Positions 1 through 12,706 are shown, counted from the first letter of the stretch. The stretch: DNA of 64,000 nucleotides from Plantago ovata (GCA_028274465.1 CM051458.1:57153253-57217252); one strand, 5' to 3'. Notes: a model not told the origin generated them from the letters alone. Program-made: numbers and translations.

Positions 1-1239
1 AGCTCCCAACCTTGCCACGAGCTGTACGAGTTGTCTCTAGCCGCAATAGATGTCCGATAGAGGCTCGAAGAGGAGCTATCTCAAGGTGGGCGATCGATTA
101 TACCGGACAGAAGGATCGACATTCCGGATGAAGTAGCTCACAGGGCGGGGTACATGACACTCTCCCGTCTGGCGAGGAGAAGGAATTGGGTTTGGTATAC
201 TTCCAACCGGTTCAAGGGGTACGATAGGAGCCTCCTTCATGAGTTCTATGCTGGATACATTGACCTTGAGGAGAAGGAGGCGGTACTCATTCGGGGCGTA
301 ATAGTACCATGGACGCCGGCCTCAATTTTTGCCTTCATCCATCTTGGGGAACGGGAGTTCACAGGAAGCAACCACTCCTACGAATATTCAAGGGCCTCTA
401 GGGGGATCGGAAGTGCAATTACAGATGTGATCTGCAACAGGGAGTATAGGTATTCAGATACCGGAGCACAACATGCACGAATCCGTCAGAGTGACCTTAG
501 CATCGAGGCTAAGGTGGTCATGAAATTCTGCATTTTCAACTTGATCCCCAGAATGAATGACACTTGGATACAGCCGAATTATGCTGAGCTCCTCTACTGC
601 TTGATAGGCAAGCATCGAATCGACATCGGTCACTTCATGTATGCCGAGTATGAGCGCCATTCGTAGAAGAAGAAGAATCCCTTCATTTTTCCGAGCTTCA
701 TCACTGCCTACTGCAAATATTACGGGGTCGAGGACATTGATGAAGGAGATTGCGAGGTCGCTGCCCTTTCACCTTCGACTATTGATGTGCAGCTGACTAG
801 GTATCAAATGAAGAACCCCACGGCTGCCGCTGCTGATGTGGAAGCACCCTTCCAACCGACTGATTCCGATAATAAAAATGATTATGAGGATGCTATGGAA
901 GCTGATGATGGCCGAGCCCCTATCTCGGATATTCCTTTTGTCCATAGAGCACCACATGCACCGTCTCGAGCACCACATGGGTCTCAAGGCTTTGACTTCT
1001 TTGATTTTCGGGCCCATATCAATGATAGTGTTGCATCCTTGACCACTACTGTCCAAGGAATGCGACTTGACCTTGACGGACACATTGCCCAGCGCAACCG
1101 CGATTGGGAGATGATTGAGGAGCATCGCCGAGAGGAGAGGCAGGTAATGTGGGAACAACAACGGCTCATCCAGTGGCAACAGGATCTCCTGTCTGACATG
1201 TGGAGAGACTATTATGGGGATAACAATCCCGATAACTAG
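1..1239 (+). pseudogene. Plant-transposon-domain protein ORF (ORF2 of gypsy-like copy A), broken
   Basis: A single reading frame runs from the window start to the TAG at 1237-1239 but is cut by TAG codons at 58-60 and 664-666. The conserved core reads RFKGYDRSLLHEFYAGY, then VLIRGVIVPWTPASI, then FNLIPRMNDTWIQPNYAELLY. This is the type often annotated as putative plant transposon protein domain in gypsy-type elements; that assignment is from memory of the family. A low-complexity acidic stretch follows (about 840-930), then a coiled-coil-like C-terminus rich in E, R, Q and W (about 1020-1220). Its biochemical role is unknown. Copies D and C carry homologues. Not functional here unless the stops are read through. 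Confidence 0.75.
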
Positions 1240-2766
1240 CCTTTTCACATGTCCACACTCAGCCGACCGAGGCCAAACCATTCGGTAACATCTAGTATCA
1301 CTTTTTATTTACTCATTCTCTTTTGCTAGGGACTAGCTTAAGTTTCATGAGGGGGATGGGATGTGAACCATGATGTTAAGCATTGTTTGGCTTTGTGTTG
1401 ATTGGTATCTTGTTTTTTGTTTGCATTTGCACGTTTACTGCTTTCTTAGTTTCTAGTTGCATACACTACATTCATCCTAGGATAATCTTGCATGTTTTAT
1501 GTGGAGTTTATTGCCAATTTTTTTGAACATTTTTATTGGGTAGATTAACTAATTATAACATTAATCATATGCTTCATCTCTATGAATTTGTTTGAGGTTT
1601 TTCTCGCTTGGCTTGTCACATTTATGTATTGCACTTGGTTAAGCTTGGTAGTCTCGACATCACTTAGTGGTGTTTTCTCTATTGTGGTTCACGAAGGCCT
1701 TTATAATAGGATGATGCATGTTAGGGTCCTATGGTTGTTTTTTCCCGAGTAATTATGTACCTAAGAGGCAACAAGTCTTCACCTTACTTTGAGATTGTTA
1801 AAAGCCTAGGAAGGAGGTAGTGTGAGATTGTGTGATCCTTTGTTTGCAACCTATTCTTACGAATAGGTTTGGGGAGGTGGTTACACTATCATTAGACTTG
1901 TTTTTCGATTTTTGAGTGTGTGTTGTGATTTTTATTTTTCCTTTTTCGTAAAGTTTGCACTCCAACCTATTCTTTCGAATAGGTTTGGGGAGGTCGTTTG
2001 TGAGTCATTTTACTTTCTTTTTCGTTGTGCTACTGCTGGCTAAAAAAAAAAGAGAAAAAAAAGAGAAACGAAAACTTCCAGGAAAAAAAGAAAAAAAAAC
2101 TGGAAAAGAAAAAAAAGAACAGAAAAGACCCCAAAAAAGCAAAGAAGAGTCCAAAAAAAGAGCCAAAAAGTAGTTAGCAAAGTGTTGTGTCTCATTTTCC
2201 AATTCATGTAATGTTCGTAATCGTGTTGTAATTTTTTATCTTTTCTTTTGAGTGTCATCTGTTCTAGACCACCCTCGTCCTGTCATTCAGGAAGTGGTGA
2301 ATAGTTTAAGGCTTTGCTTGAGAGATGGGTAGAATAGGAGAGTGTTGTCTTTTTAGGGAACCCTCCTTCGTTTGGTGAGAGCCAGTATTGGTTCGACCTC
2401 TTTGAGGAAAAGTCTTAACTTGGTGAACAGTAGTAAGTCCTCAGTTTCATAGGCACGGGACAACCATTCGTATTTTAACATGTTTCATTACGTCGTCACT
2501 GACTAGGTCCAGGTAGAGAATGTTACGAGAGGCTATCTTGTCTTGACATAAGTGCTTATATGATTGTGTATGAGTCAATCGAGGCATTCTTCAACCTATA
2601 TTCATGTTATGAATGTGTATGGTTTTTGTTCATATGTTTTGTGATAGATTCAATAGATTAGTTCATTTCATTTGGCATGAGACTCCTTTTTTTGTGTTGC
2701 ATTGTTTTTTGCATTAGAGTCTAGCTTAGTTGCTTGAGGACAAGCAAAGGTTCGGTTTGGGGAGTT
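1240..2766 (+). other. Non-coding 3' internal region of gypsy-like copy A
   Basis: No coding region. It contains two copies of a palindrome-plus-purine motif (CCTATTCTTTCGAATAGG followed by TTTGGGGAGG) near 1846-1876 and 1963-1993. A nearly pure purine stretch follows at 2041-2170, rich in AAAAAAG. The PPT-like sequence GGTTCGGTTTGGGGAG lies just before the LTR at 2767. The same order appears inverted in copies B, C and D. Confidence 0.7.
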
Positions 2767-3935
2767 TGATGAATGTGTATTTTACACTTTCATTTGAGTC
2801 TTTTTTCACCAATTCAGCTATCCTCTATGTTAATTTAGCTATATTTTAGTGCATTTTATTAGAATAGTGTCACGTTTCCCTTTAGTTTGTATTTTACAGG
2901 TTTTGGGTGAAAAACGAGGTTTTCCGGGCAATTATATTGAAGTAGGCAAGGAATTGGTGTTCCGAAGGCCTAATTGGAGTATCTAGAAGATTCCGGATAG
3001 GATTTGAAGTCTAGGGTTCGAGTCTGAAGGCTAAAAGGTCACTAGAAGGCAAAAATCGAGTCCGAAAAGGAAAAGAAATCCAAAAACGCATCGACAGAAC
3101 CTCCCGGGCGAGTTGCCCGGGACGTGGGGCGAATCGCCCGGTGTGTGGGGCGACTTGCCCCACACCTGCCGAATCACTATATATAGTTGCTTAGTTTTCT
3201 CCGTTTTTCATACTTTTCCAGACCTTTTCTCTCACCTTTCTCATTAGTTTTAGGTAGGAATTCTCCAGAGCCTGTTCTGGGGATTCTTAGCTTAGGAGAT
3301 ACTTTTTCTTAGTGTTTTGGAGCTTGTAAGATCGCGATTCTTCGGAGATTCACAACCTTCGGTAACATTGTATCTTACAGTTTTTCTATTTATATTTATT
3401 TATCTTTCAACATGTTTTCATTCAATCTTGCTATGATTTCTGTTGATTGCATGACATCTATGAGTAGCTAAACTTCTCGTTGGTGATAGTATGTGATTTC
3501 TTAGCGAAGGGTTGATAATTATGCTAATGGCTATATCGCGCATTAGGCTTTGAGTTATTGCTTTATTTCTTTGATCTATCTAAAACCTCTATCTTCGTAG
3601 TGTTGAATAATAACGGAACACAACTGGACAATTCATTGATCAAAGATCTCTATGCAAAACCGGGTACTTCATGCATGATTATTAACCTGCTATGCCTTGA
3701 ATGATCATACTATCACCAGCCTCCATTATCTGATAAGAAAAACCTTTGCTAAGTAGTTTGTTGATTTTATATTCTTAAGTTAGATTAGATAAAGCTAGTT
3801 ATAGTCCTTAGAGATCGACGCTCGAGGTTATTTTACTACTGCACTACGGTTTTCGTTGTAGTTGTGAATTGCCTTTGGCTCAATACAAATTTATTTGATT
3901 AACTAGAATCTGACAAGTTCTAAACCAGTTCATCA
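2767..3935 (+). repeat. 3' LTR of gypsy-like copy A
   Basis: About 1169 bp beginning TGATGAATGTG and ending CCAGTTCATCA, so it has TG...CA ends. A PPT-like purine run precedes it, which makes it a 3' LTR. It matches the inverted LTRs at 24197-25452 and 41983-43182. A TATA box (TATATATAG, 3178-3186) lies 3' of three GC-rich palindromes of the form GGGCGA-N-TCGCCC (3103-3161). Confidence 0.85.
3103..3186 (+). promoter_or_regulatory. LTR promoter: GC palindromes plus TATA box
   Basis: Three near-palindromes with core GGGCGA-N-TYGCCC lie at 3103-3121, about 3126-3139 and about 3147-3161. TATATATAG follows at 3178-3186. The same arrangement is seen inverted in the other two LTRs, near 24990-25100 and 42727-42830. 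The TATA box and its position in the LTR support a U3 core promoter. A role for the palindromes is inferred. Confidence 0.6.
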
Positions 3936-6639
3936 ACTCGCAAGTCAGTACCAATTGTCCATGATCTCTCGGGCGTTTCTCAAGCAGTTATTGAAAAGCA
4001 AGCTCCAGTAGATGTTGACAAGGTGGTTACTAAAACCTATGTCAGTAATGTTGAAGTGTTTGCGGAAGCCTTCAACGATCAACTTAATGTTGATTCAACT
4101 ACTGAGAATAGACCACAAGGCAGTAGAAATGAAATTCCTGCCCCAATCCCAGATATCTACATTGTAGATAATCTTGATGATCAGACTCTGGAACCATTGA
4201 TTGATATCGCTGCTGACATAAGAACCGCGGCACTTGCTGAAGCTGCCGTTGCTGAAAAGATGGTTGCTGAACAAGCAACTCATCAAGTTGCTGAAGAACC
4301 AGTTGCTAAGACCGCAATGGTTCAAGTCCCAGAAGTTGCTGAAACAACACAAGAAGCATTATTCGACGACGCATCTCGTAATGCTGAGAATACTGGCCCT
4401 AGTTCACCAAAGACATCAATTGACAAAGTTCAGCTTGTGCTGGAAGAAATAAGCCATCAAATGGAGTTGGATATTGAAGAAACATCCAACAAATCAATCG
4501 ATGTTTTTATGACAAGCAGTGAGCTTAAGGGTCAAGATGCTTCTGCTCAACTTGTCATTTCAGAGACAAGGGAGATTGCTGAAACCGCACAGCTTTCTCA
4601 AACAGAGCAAGAAAAGAAGTCTGCTGAAGAAACAGTCCCAGAAACTGAAGAAGCTGTTAATGCTGAAAGGACTGAGCCACAACCTGTCCTTTTTCAGCAG
4701 GTAGTTAACTCAACCATAAGCAAATCTTCACTTTCTGAAACTCAATCTTTTGCTAAAATTATGATATCTCTACAGACTTCTCAAGATACAAGTCAGATGG
4801 TTGTTGAAGCCTCTGCACCAGAATCAACACTTCCTGCTCAGCAGGTAGTTAAAGTTTTTGGTAATACAACTAAGTTTGACAACTTAGTACTTGTATCTAA
4901 CTCACATTTATTTCAGGATGAACAAATGAAGGATGCTTCTCAAGCTCCTCAAGGAATGGAAATTGTACCAGCACAAACAAGTGTGCAACATGAGCTTGCT
5001 GAAACTCAACAGGTAAATCATGTTTCAGCTTTGGACTCTAAGACAATTATCCAAACCTTTCCTGAACAAAATGTTATTCTTTTTCAGGCTCAAAAGGAGA
5101 CCACTGAAGTGGTTCACATCACTGAAGATCCAAAAGTGAGTTCTGAGGAACTTTACTTAGACTTCAAGATAACTACCTTGTCAAGAGTTGCTAAGTCTGT
5201 CAGCAACTGGCAAAGGTACAAAAGGACGGACTTTTCTGACCTTCATCTTCATCTATCAAACGAGAAAAAGAGATCTTCTTTGATGAAGCTTGAGACCTTT
5301 GTCCACTCTATACTTCCGGAAGACATGTCATATTCTCAGCTAATGAGCTCGAATCTGATTGCTCAAATCAGAGAGAATATGAAGGCAAAATTTAAGAGTG
5401 CCTCTCCAGCTGAACAAGTTGTGATGCTCAAGGGTTTATTTGTACCCGTGGTGGCTGATCCCCACAAAATCAATGAAGAAGAGGAAGTAACGAGTGTTGC
5501 TTTGTACAAGCATCTCGAGTTGGTTATTTTGATTGATGATGATGAGGAACAAGAAGATGAAAACATCCCTACTGATCCCAGTGATGATGAAGGGAAAGAT
5601 TCAAAGGACAAAAATGACGACGATGATGACAATCAAGGTCCTAGTCCTGATGCTGGTGGACTCAAACTGACAGTTGCTGAAACTGAGAATCAAGACAATC
5701 AGCAAGCTGAACAAACACCAACTCAGCAAGAATCTCAACCTGCTCCTGATGAGACAAGTAATCAAGCACCTGTTCAAGGAGCTGATACTGAGGAAGAATA
5801 CGCCAGAAAGCGAGCCGCTTTGAAACTTGGCAAAGGCAAGCTTTCTGATGCCGAGTTATCTTTACTCGATGCCAAGGTCACTGATCCAAACCTTGATGAT
5901 GAAGAAGAATTGGATGAAGATTACCAAAGAGCACTTCAAAATAGTCTCCAAATTCATGCAAAGCATACGCAGAAAAACTGCTGCTGAAACTCAAGAATTC
6001 TGTCATACTGAAAGTCATCAAGATCCGATTAATAAAGATGATGATAATGATGACAATCAGACCATAGCTCAAGCCATAAGAGCTAGACCAATTACAGCCT
6101 TAACTCCGTCTGGCCATTCAAAGCATTTCTCTTCTGACTCAAGATCTTCAGCAAGAGATCAAGACAATGCAAAGTCAAGAAGCAGAAGGCAAAGACAGGA
6201 AGAAAAGAGTCTGGCCAGCATTGCTATTGGCTCCCGCATTGAATATACAAAGACCAGCAATGACGAAACCACTCAGAACGTGATCAGAAACGTTCATGGT
6301 TGCTGGATCTTAAAGCTGGAAGACTTGCTGGTAATGAGTTCTTTCCAACTGCTATACTGAACCAAATGTTTACTTGGATTGATCTCAAGGTGAAAAGAAA
6401 AGAAAGGTTGAATCCCTACCAAGAAATATTGCTGGGAGATGGCTGAATCTGGAAGTCTTAGTAAGAAGAACATCAATTGGTAAGTCCATAAGTCAAGAAC
6501 CTGATTTGATAAAACCAATTGGTGTTGCCTATTACTCTGACCCTGTGACCACGAAATCAAAGAAGAAACTTGGATTGATTCCTTATGAGTATTTCTATAT
6601 CACTGCTAAGGATCAAGAAGAAGATCTTCTCTGGTTAAG
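3936..6639 (+). pseudogene. Sirevirus env-position ORF, 5'-truncated copy
   Basis: The longest open stretch runs to 5987 (654 codons from the first ATG at 4023), with further frames to 6639. The protein is hydrophilic and acidic, rich in A-E-Q-S-T. It has a D/E-rich block near 5530-5640 and repeats of AE encoded by GCTGAA. It is homologous to the 898-codon ORF at 43287-45983, which lies downstream of copia RNase H; that places it in the env position of Sirevirus-type elements. No signal peptide or membrane span is visible, so env-like refers to position only. It is cut at the 5' end by the gypsy LTR at 3935 and at the 3' end by the LTR at 6640, and frameshifts follow 5987. Confidence 0.6.
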
Positions 6640-8209
6640 TGTTGGTCCCATTAAACAACAAGAAAAGACTAGAGGGGGGGGTGAATAGTCTTTTCAAACT
6701 TTCGTCGTTTAAAAACTTGCTCAGCAAGTGCTTATTACTTTATAGTAATGAGTTTGCTGATACTTAACTTTCTCAGCAAGCGCAAGTTACTTCACAGTAA
6801 CTAGGTTTGCTCATAATTAAAATCAGAGAGCGGAAGTCTTTGATACAATAAGTGCTTTTTCAGTAAATGAAGGTTTCAGCAAGTGATGTGAGTGACTGTG
6901 TACAGATAGAAATGATTTGCTGAAAACCAAGTACAGTAAGTAAATCACAGAAACACTTTTATAGTGGTATCTGAGAGTGGCGTAATCTCTCAACTAATCC
7001 ACTTTGTCCTTTCTAGGACTGAATCCACTAAGATAAGTTTGAGGTTCCTTACAACACCTATCTAGAGCGATCCAAACAGAAACCAAAGCACACTTGCTTC
7101 GTCTCCAACCTAACTAGAGAACGTAACCTTGTTCTCCACCAAACTTGGTACTTTTAATCAGCAAAACTATGCTCGATTAAGTTCCCCCTGAATATCACGC
7201 CTAAAAGGGTGTATTTTCAGTTAGAGAGGTTTGGGATGAGATAACTTAATTATCACTTATTCAGTTACAACAAGTAATCTAAGAAACAAAACTTTGAATA
7301 CTTTGCAGTAAACAAGTTTGAATGTTTCTGGTGTCAAGACTTTTTCTTGTTCAAAAGAAAGAAAGAACACTTAACTTATTTCTTAGTCGTGTAAATTCTA
7401 CTTCTTCACAAGTAGCTTTTTCAAGCTTTAAGTCTTGGAACGGATCAATGGCAGTAGGAGTATTGAAGGGTATGTGAGTTTAAGCACAAGTGAGAGTTTG
7501 ATCACGTTGTTGACACACTTCAATTCTTTGTCGGATGACCTCTATTTATAGTGAAATAAGGAGCCGTTTGAATTTCAAATTCTAAGGCTTTTGTCCCTTA
7601 AAATGTCACTATCTTGATTTTGTACTTTCAGCAGCGTCCTTTGTTTGTCTTCTAGTCTTCATGTCCTTCGCGTGCATGCTTTGCATTTAATGCTTATTTG
7701 AATGAAATTCAAACAGTAACATTGGAGCGCAAATAAAGTACTTTCAGCAAGAGGTCACATATGTTCCATCAGCAAGTGGTCAGTCTCAGTTTCAGCAAGC
7801 ACAATCTACTCTGTCGTATAGATTTTCACTTATGCAAGTTGTTGCTGAAGTTTCCACTTTCTGAGCAACATGTGCCTTTGTAGATACCAGTCTTCAGAAA
7901 TCTTCTAGTCTTCAGTCTTCGAAATCTTCAAGTTTCTGAGCGGTTCTAAATGCTTCAATAGTTTGTTTGTAAAAACAAAGTACATCATCAGCAAATGCTT
8001 CAATAGGTTGTATTTCTTTTCAGAAAACAAGATACATCATAAGCGGTAAAACCAACCTATCTAGCACCTATTCTAAGTCTTCAGCAAGCGTTCCTCTTTT
8101 ACAATGTCCTTAAAATTCTAAATTCCTATGGACCTTAAGAGTACTAGTTACTGGACTTTCCTTAATTTAGCATGGTTAATTGCTCAGCAAAATTACAAGT
8201 TTCCTAGCA
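6640..8209 (-). repeat. Sirevirus-like LTR, minus orientation (3' LTR)
   Basis: About 1570 bp. On the minus strand it starts TGCTAGGAAACTTG at 8209 and ends GGGACCAACA at 6640. The inner side carries a PPT (8210-8229), so this is the 3' end of a minus-strand copy. It is homologous to LTRs 8507-10177, 19718-21293 and 49211-50776. It carries a G run (8 G) near its 3' end and many TCAGCAA heptamers on the plus strand. It abuts env-position sequence at 6639; no matching duplication could be tested because the partner end is not identifiable. Confidence 0.85.
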
Positions 8210-8506
8210 AATTTCCCCCTTTTTGATGTTAGCAATCCATGGCTAAATTAATTATTACCCTTTTAGAGGTTTCTGATGTTGAATAAATCAGTTGATTAAT
8301 GCAAGCATACTTGAATAATTAAACAGTAAGCATAAGTAAATTGCATAATCAATAACCAATAAGAGTCAAAAGCTTCGTTCCTGATAGTTATCTTTCAGAA
8401 GTTTACAAGAAAGAGCAGAGATAACTAAACAAAATCCCCAAAAAAAACTTTAACAAAACTATTACAGAGAGTTAAGCTCTTCCAGATGATTTTCTCAAAA
8501 TCTCTC
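8210..8506 (-). other. 3' internal end of a minus Sirevirus-like copy, with PPT
   Basis: Read on the minus strand, this 297-bp piece ends in the polypurine tract AACATCAAAAAGGGGGAAATT at 8209-8229, directly before the LTR. It holds no coding region. It is cut at 8506 by the plus-strand LTR of copy 1, which suggests copy 1 inserted into an older minus copy, perhaps the one at 16503-21293. Confidence 0.65.
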
Positions 8507-10177
8507 TGTTAGGAAACTTGTAATTTTGATGAGCAATTAACCATGCTAAATTAAGAACAGTCCAGTAACTAGTACTCTTAAGGTCCATAGGAATTTAGAA
8601 TTTTAAGGACATTGTAAAAGAGGAACGTTTGCTGCTGACTTAGTTAGGTGTTAGATAAGTTTTTTCATTTGTGGATGACGTACTTTAATTTCTGAAAAGA
8701 AATTAATCTATTGACACTTTAGCGTATGATGTATTTTATTTTCTGAAAAGAAAATATCTTATTGATGCTTAGCTTTGATATTCTGAAAAGAAAATGACCT
8801 ATTGAAGCATTTGCTGAAGATGTATTTTGTTTATTATAAACAAATTATTGAAGCAAATAAGAAACCGGTCAGAATCTTGAAGACTTTTGAAGATCTGAAG
8901 ACTTGAAGACTTGAAGACTTGAAGATTGCTGAAGACTGGTAAGGCACGTGTTGTTCAGAAAGTGAAATTTTCAGCAACAACATTGCATAAGTGAAAATCT
9001 GAAAGACAGAGTAGGTTGTGCTTGCTGAAACTGAGAATAAACACTTGCTGATGAACATACCTCTTGCTGAATGTACATGATTTTGCGCTCCATTGTTACT
9101 CTTTGAATTCTATTCAAAGGTGCATTTAATGCAAAGCTTACACACAAAGGACATAAAGACTAGAAGACAAACAAAGGTTGCTGCTGAAAGTACAAAAGCA
9201 AGATAGTGACATGTTAAGGAACAAAAGCCTTAGGATCTGAAATTCAAACGGCTCCTTACTTGCACTATAAATAGAGGTCATCCGGCAAAGAGTTGAAGTG
9301 TGTCAACAACGTGATCAAACTCTCACTTGTGCTTAAAACTCACAAACCTTCAAACTCTCTTACTGCCATTGATCCGTTCCAAGACTTAAAGCTTGAAAAA
9401 GCTACTTGTGAAGAAGTAGAACAAACTCGGCTAAGAAATTAGTTAAGTGTTCTTTATTTCGAACAAGAACAAGTCTTGACACCAGAAACAATCAAACTTG
9501 TTTACTGCAAAGTATTCCAAGTTGTGTTTCTTAGATTACTTGTTGTAACTGAATAAGTTATAATTAAGTTATCTCACCCCAAAACTCTCTAACTGAAAAT
9601 ACACCTTTTCAGGCGTGATATTCAGGGGGAACTTAATCAAGCATAGTTTTGCTGATTATAAGTACCAAGTTTGGTGGAGAACAAGGTTGAGTTCTCTAGT
9701 TTAGGTTGGAGACGAAGCAAGTGTGCTTTGGTTTCTGTTGAATCGCTTTAGATAGGAGATTGTAAGGAACCTCAATCATATCTTAGTGGATTCAGTCCTA
9801 TAAAGGACAAAGTGGATTAGTTGGGAGATTACGCCACTCTCAGATACCACTCTAAAAGCGTTTGTGTGGTTTACTTACTGCATTTAGCTTTCAGCAAATT
9901 ATATCTGTTTGTACACAGTCACTCACATCACTTGCTGAAACACCTTACTTGCTGAAAATGCACTTATTGTTTCAAAGACTTCCGCTCTCTGATTTTAAGT
10001 ATCAGCAAACCGAGTTACTGGAAAGTAACTTACGATTGCTGAGAAAGTTAAGTATCAGCAACCTCATTACTGAAAAGTAATAAGTACTTGCTGAGAAAGT
10101 TTTAAACGACGAAAGTTTGAAAAGACTATTCACCCCCCCCCCCTCTAGTCTTTTCTTGTTGTTTAAAGGGACCAACA
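8507..10177 (+). repeat. 5' LTR of Sirevirus-like copy 1
   Basis: 1671 bp from TGTTAGGAAACTTG to GGGACCAACA, followed at once by the iMet primer-binding site. The TATA box TATAAATAG is at 9266-9274, and a CACGTG box is near 8944. A local expansion of the octamer GAAGACTT lies at about 8888-8930. The LTR holds at least ten copies of TTGCTGA on the plus strand. Confidence 0.9.
9266..9274 (+). promoter_or_regulatory. TATA box of Sirevirus-like 5' LTR
   Basis: TATAAATAG sits about 760 bp into the LTR and is conserved, inverted, in the other three LTRs as CTATTTATAG. It marks the probable U3/R boundary region. Confidence 0.6.
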
Positions 10178-10179
10178 AG

Positions 10180-10191
10180 TGGTATCAGAGC
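10180..10191 (+). other. Primer-binding site (initiator Met tRNA)
   Basis: TGGTATCAGAGC starts 2 nt after the 5' LTR ends. This is the standard plant copia PBS, complementary to the 3' end of initiator tRNA-Met. A homologous site in copy 2 lies on the minus strand near 19704-19715. Confidence 0.9.
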
Positions 10192-10289
10192 AGGAGGTTC
10201 TTTAGCCTTCTGCACTGAACCTAGATCCCCTTAAGTGCTTTCCGTAAATCACTTTCACTTGATCAGTTTGGTAGTGCTTTGCTGACAGG

Positions 10290-12706
10290 ATGTCTTTAGG
10301 AGATGCTCCCTTGCTGAAGCTGGAAAATTACGAGAAATGGCGAAACAACATGATGTTACATCTTGAGGCCATTAGTGATGAGATGGTCACCGTCATTAAT
10401 GATGGACCTATCAAAATCACCAAGGTTGTAAGGAGTTTCCCTCACAGAACCACTGAAGCAGGAAAGGAAACCATCCAAGGCGAACCTTCAGATACTGTTG
10501 TGCCAAAACCAAGAGAGGAATGGACTTCTGACGAAGCTAAGAGATTCCGTCTTGATGGCCAAGCAAGAAATATCATCATCAGATCAACTCCGGATACCAT
10601 ACAGTGCAAACTGTGGGGTGCTAAGACTGCTAAGGAGGCTTGGAAAATGGTTCAAGATCTTTGTGCTGGATCTGACAAGACCAAGGAAAACAAACTTGAA
10701 GTACTTAAGCTGAAGTTTCAAAACTTTAAGCAAGGTGCTAACGAGTCACTGGAAGACTTGGACTTCAGATTCACAACTCTTGTTAGTGAAATGGCAGCGC
10801 TGGGTGTTGGAAATTTTATTCAGATTCTGAGAAAGTGAAAACTATCATCAGGAGTTTGAATCAAGAATGGATCCATACTCAGAATTTCTATTACAATCAA
10901 GGAATGCCTGACATTACACCAACTGAGTTGTTCTCTCATCTTGCTACTGTCAACTATGAGACAAAGCAAAGAGAAAATGTGTTTGCTGAAAAATCGCAAA
11001 ACATTGCTCTTGCTGCAAAGCCGTCATCTTCTGAAAAGAAGAATGATAAAGAGCCTGCTGATGAAAATGCTTTAGTTGTTAAAACATGAAGAAATTCATC
11101 AGTAAGGAACTTGAAAGGCGAAAAGCAAAAGAGAAGCTGAAAAAGCATCTTGGTAATAACTACCATAAGTACAAGAATGATACTAGCTCGCTGAACAAGC
11201 AAGCTCAGCAAGCTACATCATCAGAAGAGCCAGCAGTTGGAAATGATCTATGTTTTTACTGCAAAAAGCCTGGACACTTCAAAGCAAATTGCCCCTTGCT
11301 GAAAGGCAAATCTGCTGAAAAGAAGAAGAAGTTCAAAAGAGCTTTCATTGCTGAAGAAAAGAAGAAGCTTCAAGCAAAAATCGATGCATTATGCATTGAG
11401 ACAAGCTCCGAGGACAGTGAGGATGAAAGTTCAGACACCGACGATGAGGAAGCCACTCTAGACGTAGAGATTGGCAAAGAAGTGTGTGGAATAGCTATGG
11501 AAGCTTATCCAGACGTGTCGAACTACGAATTCTGCCTCATGGCCGGTCAGGTAAATGATTCTACCTCTGACTCTGATTCAGAAAGTGAAGACGAGATTGA
11601 CCTTGACAAGATTCAAGGAGAAATCGAAAGATTTGAGAAAACTCTCAGCAAACAGCAAGAAAAACTTCAACTTGCTGAAACTCTGACCAAGCAAACTACT
11701 GAAAAGTACGTTTTGCTGAAGGAAGAGACAGAAGAAAAGGATGCTGAAATAAGGCGTCTTAAGAAGTTGATTGCTGAGGCTGCAGAGAAAAATTCTCAAA
11801 TGGCGTTAGAATTAGAAGAGTATCAGTCTTCAATTCTAAAGTTACTTGCTGAAATCCAAGAAATGAAAAAGATGAAAATCAATTTCAAATCTTATGTGGA
11901 AGCAAGTAATACGCTGACTGAACTAAACTCTTATCTGAGAGATCCATCTCAGAAAGAAGGTTTAGGAGCAACGTGTCAAGGTGATAACCTAGAAATCTTG
12001 AGAAAAGATAAATCACCTATCTCCTTTGTACGTGCTACTGATAGTAGTCCACCAGTGATCTATCAGTTTGGTCAAACTAAAGTTGCTGAAACATGCAATC
12101 AAGTACCTATGACCATAAAGCCCGCTGTTGCTGCTCTAAGTAACAAGACTTTAAAAGGAAAACAGGTTGCTGTGAAGCAAACTGGAAAGAGAAAGAATGC
12201 CGTGAAGCATTCCGCCAAACAAGTTGCTGAAAAGCAAGTTGTTAAGTCTAAAGGCAAGATTACCAAAAGTAATCAGAAGTCCTTTGCTGACAAACCTGAA
12301 TCAAGTAAGGTTGCTGATGCTAAAGCTCAGCATTCTCCGAAGAGTGGACTCGGTTTCAAAACCAAGCAAAGTCAACTCTTTCATGAGTATAAGCAAAGTC
12401 AGCAAAGATACTTCAAAGAGATGAAGAAAACCAAGCCTAAGAGTTCTGAAAAGACTCCTAATGCTAGGACTAGAAGGAACCTTGCTAGAAAAGAACTTAC
12501 TGAAAAGTATGTTCAGCAAAAGGTCAACAGAGCAAGACACCACATCAGAAAGTGGATTTGACCAGCACGAGTCAAAGTCTTTTAGCTCAAAACCTCCTAG
12601 TTCCTCAGCAAGTAGAAAACAAGTCAAAGTTGAAAAACTTCAGACTTGGGTTTCCAATGGACGCATTCTTGAACATGTTAATGGACATCCATCAATGGAT
12701 AATTAA
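10290..12706 (+). pseudogene. Gag of Sirevirus-like copy 1 (frameshifted)
   Basis: It starts at the ATG at 10290 (MSLGDAPLLKLENYEKW), 99 nt after the PBS. The N-terminal part has the UBN2-like gag core (LWGAKTAKEAWKMVQDLC, then KLEVLKLKFQNFKQ). One zinc knuckle, CFYCKKPGHFKANC, is near 11250-11292, followed by an acidic stretch, a long coiled coil (about 11580-11880) and a basic K/Q/S-rich tail. Breaks: a frameshift near 10815 that ends the first frame at 10838, a stop at 11087-11089, and a frame change near 12550 before the final stop at 12704-12706. Copy 2 is collinear and lacks the 10815 break but has others. The product would coat the RNA genome in the virus-like particle. Confidence 0.85.

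Larger units (their letters stand above)
1..3935 (+). mobile_element. Gypsy-like non-autonomous LTR element, copy A (3' part)
   Basis: The 3' internal region and 3' LTR of a plus-strand element whose 5' part lies before the window. In order it holds a plant-transposon-domain ORF (1-1239), a long non-coding region with an A-rich purine tract (2041-2170), a PPT (about 2750-2766) and an LTR (2767-3935). Three related minus-strand copies (B, C, D) share these parts. Copy C supplies the 5' half, namely gag and protease without RT or integrase, so the family is probably non-autonomous (TR-GAG-like). The DNA after the LTR is Sirevirus env-position ORF, so the element appears to have inserted into that ORF. 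Confidence 0.8.

Noticed and set aside
2040..2258. Minus-strand ORFs rich in Phe and Leu and plus-strand Lys-rich ORFs
   Set aside because: They are translations of the A-rich purine tract and recur in all four copies as low-complexity shadows.
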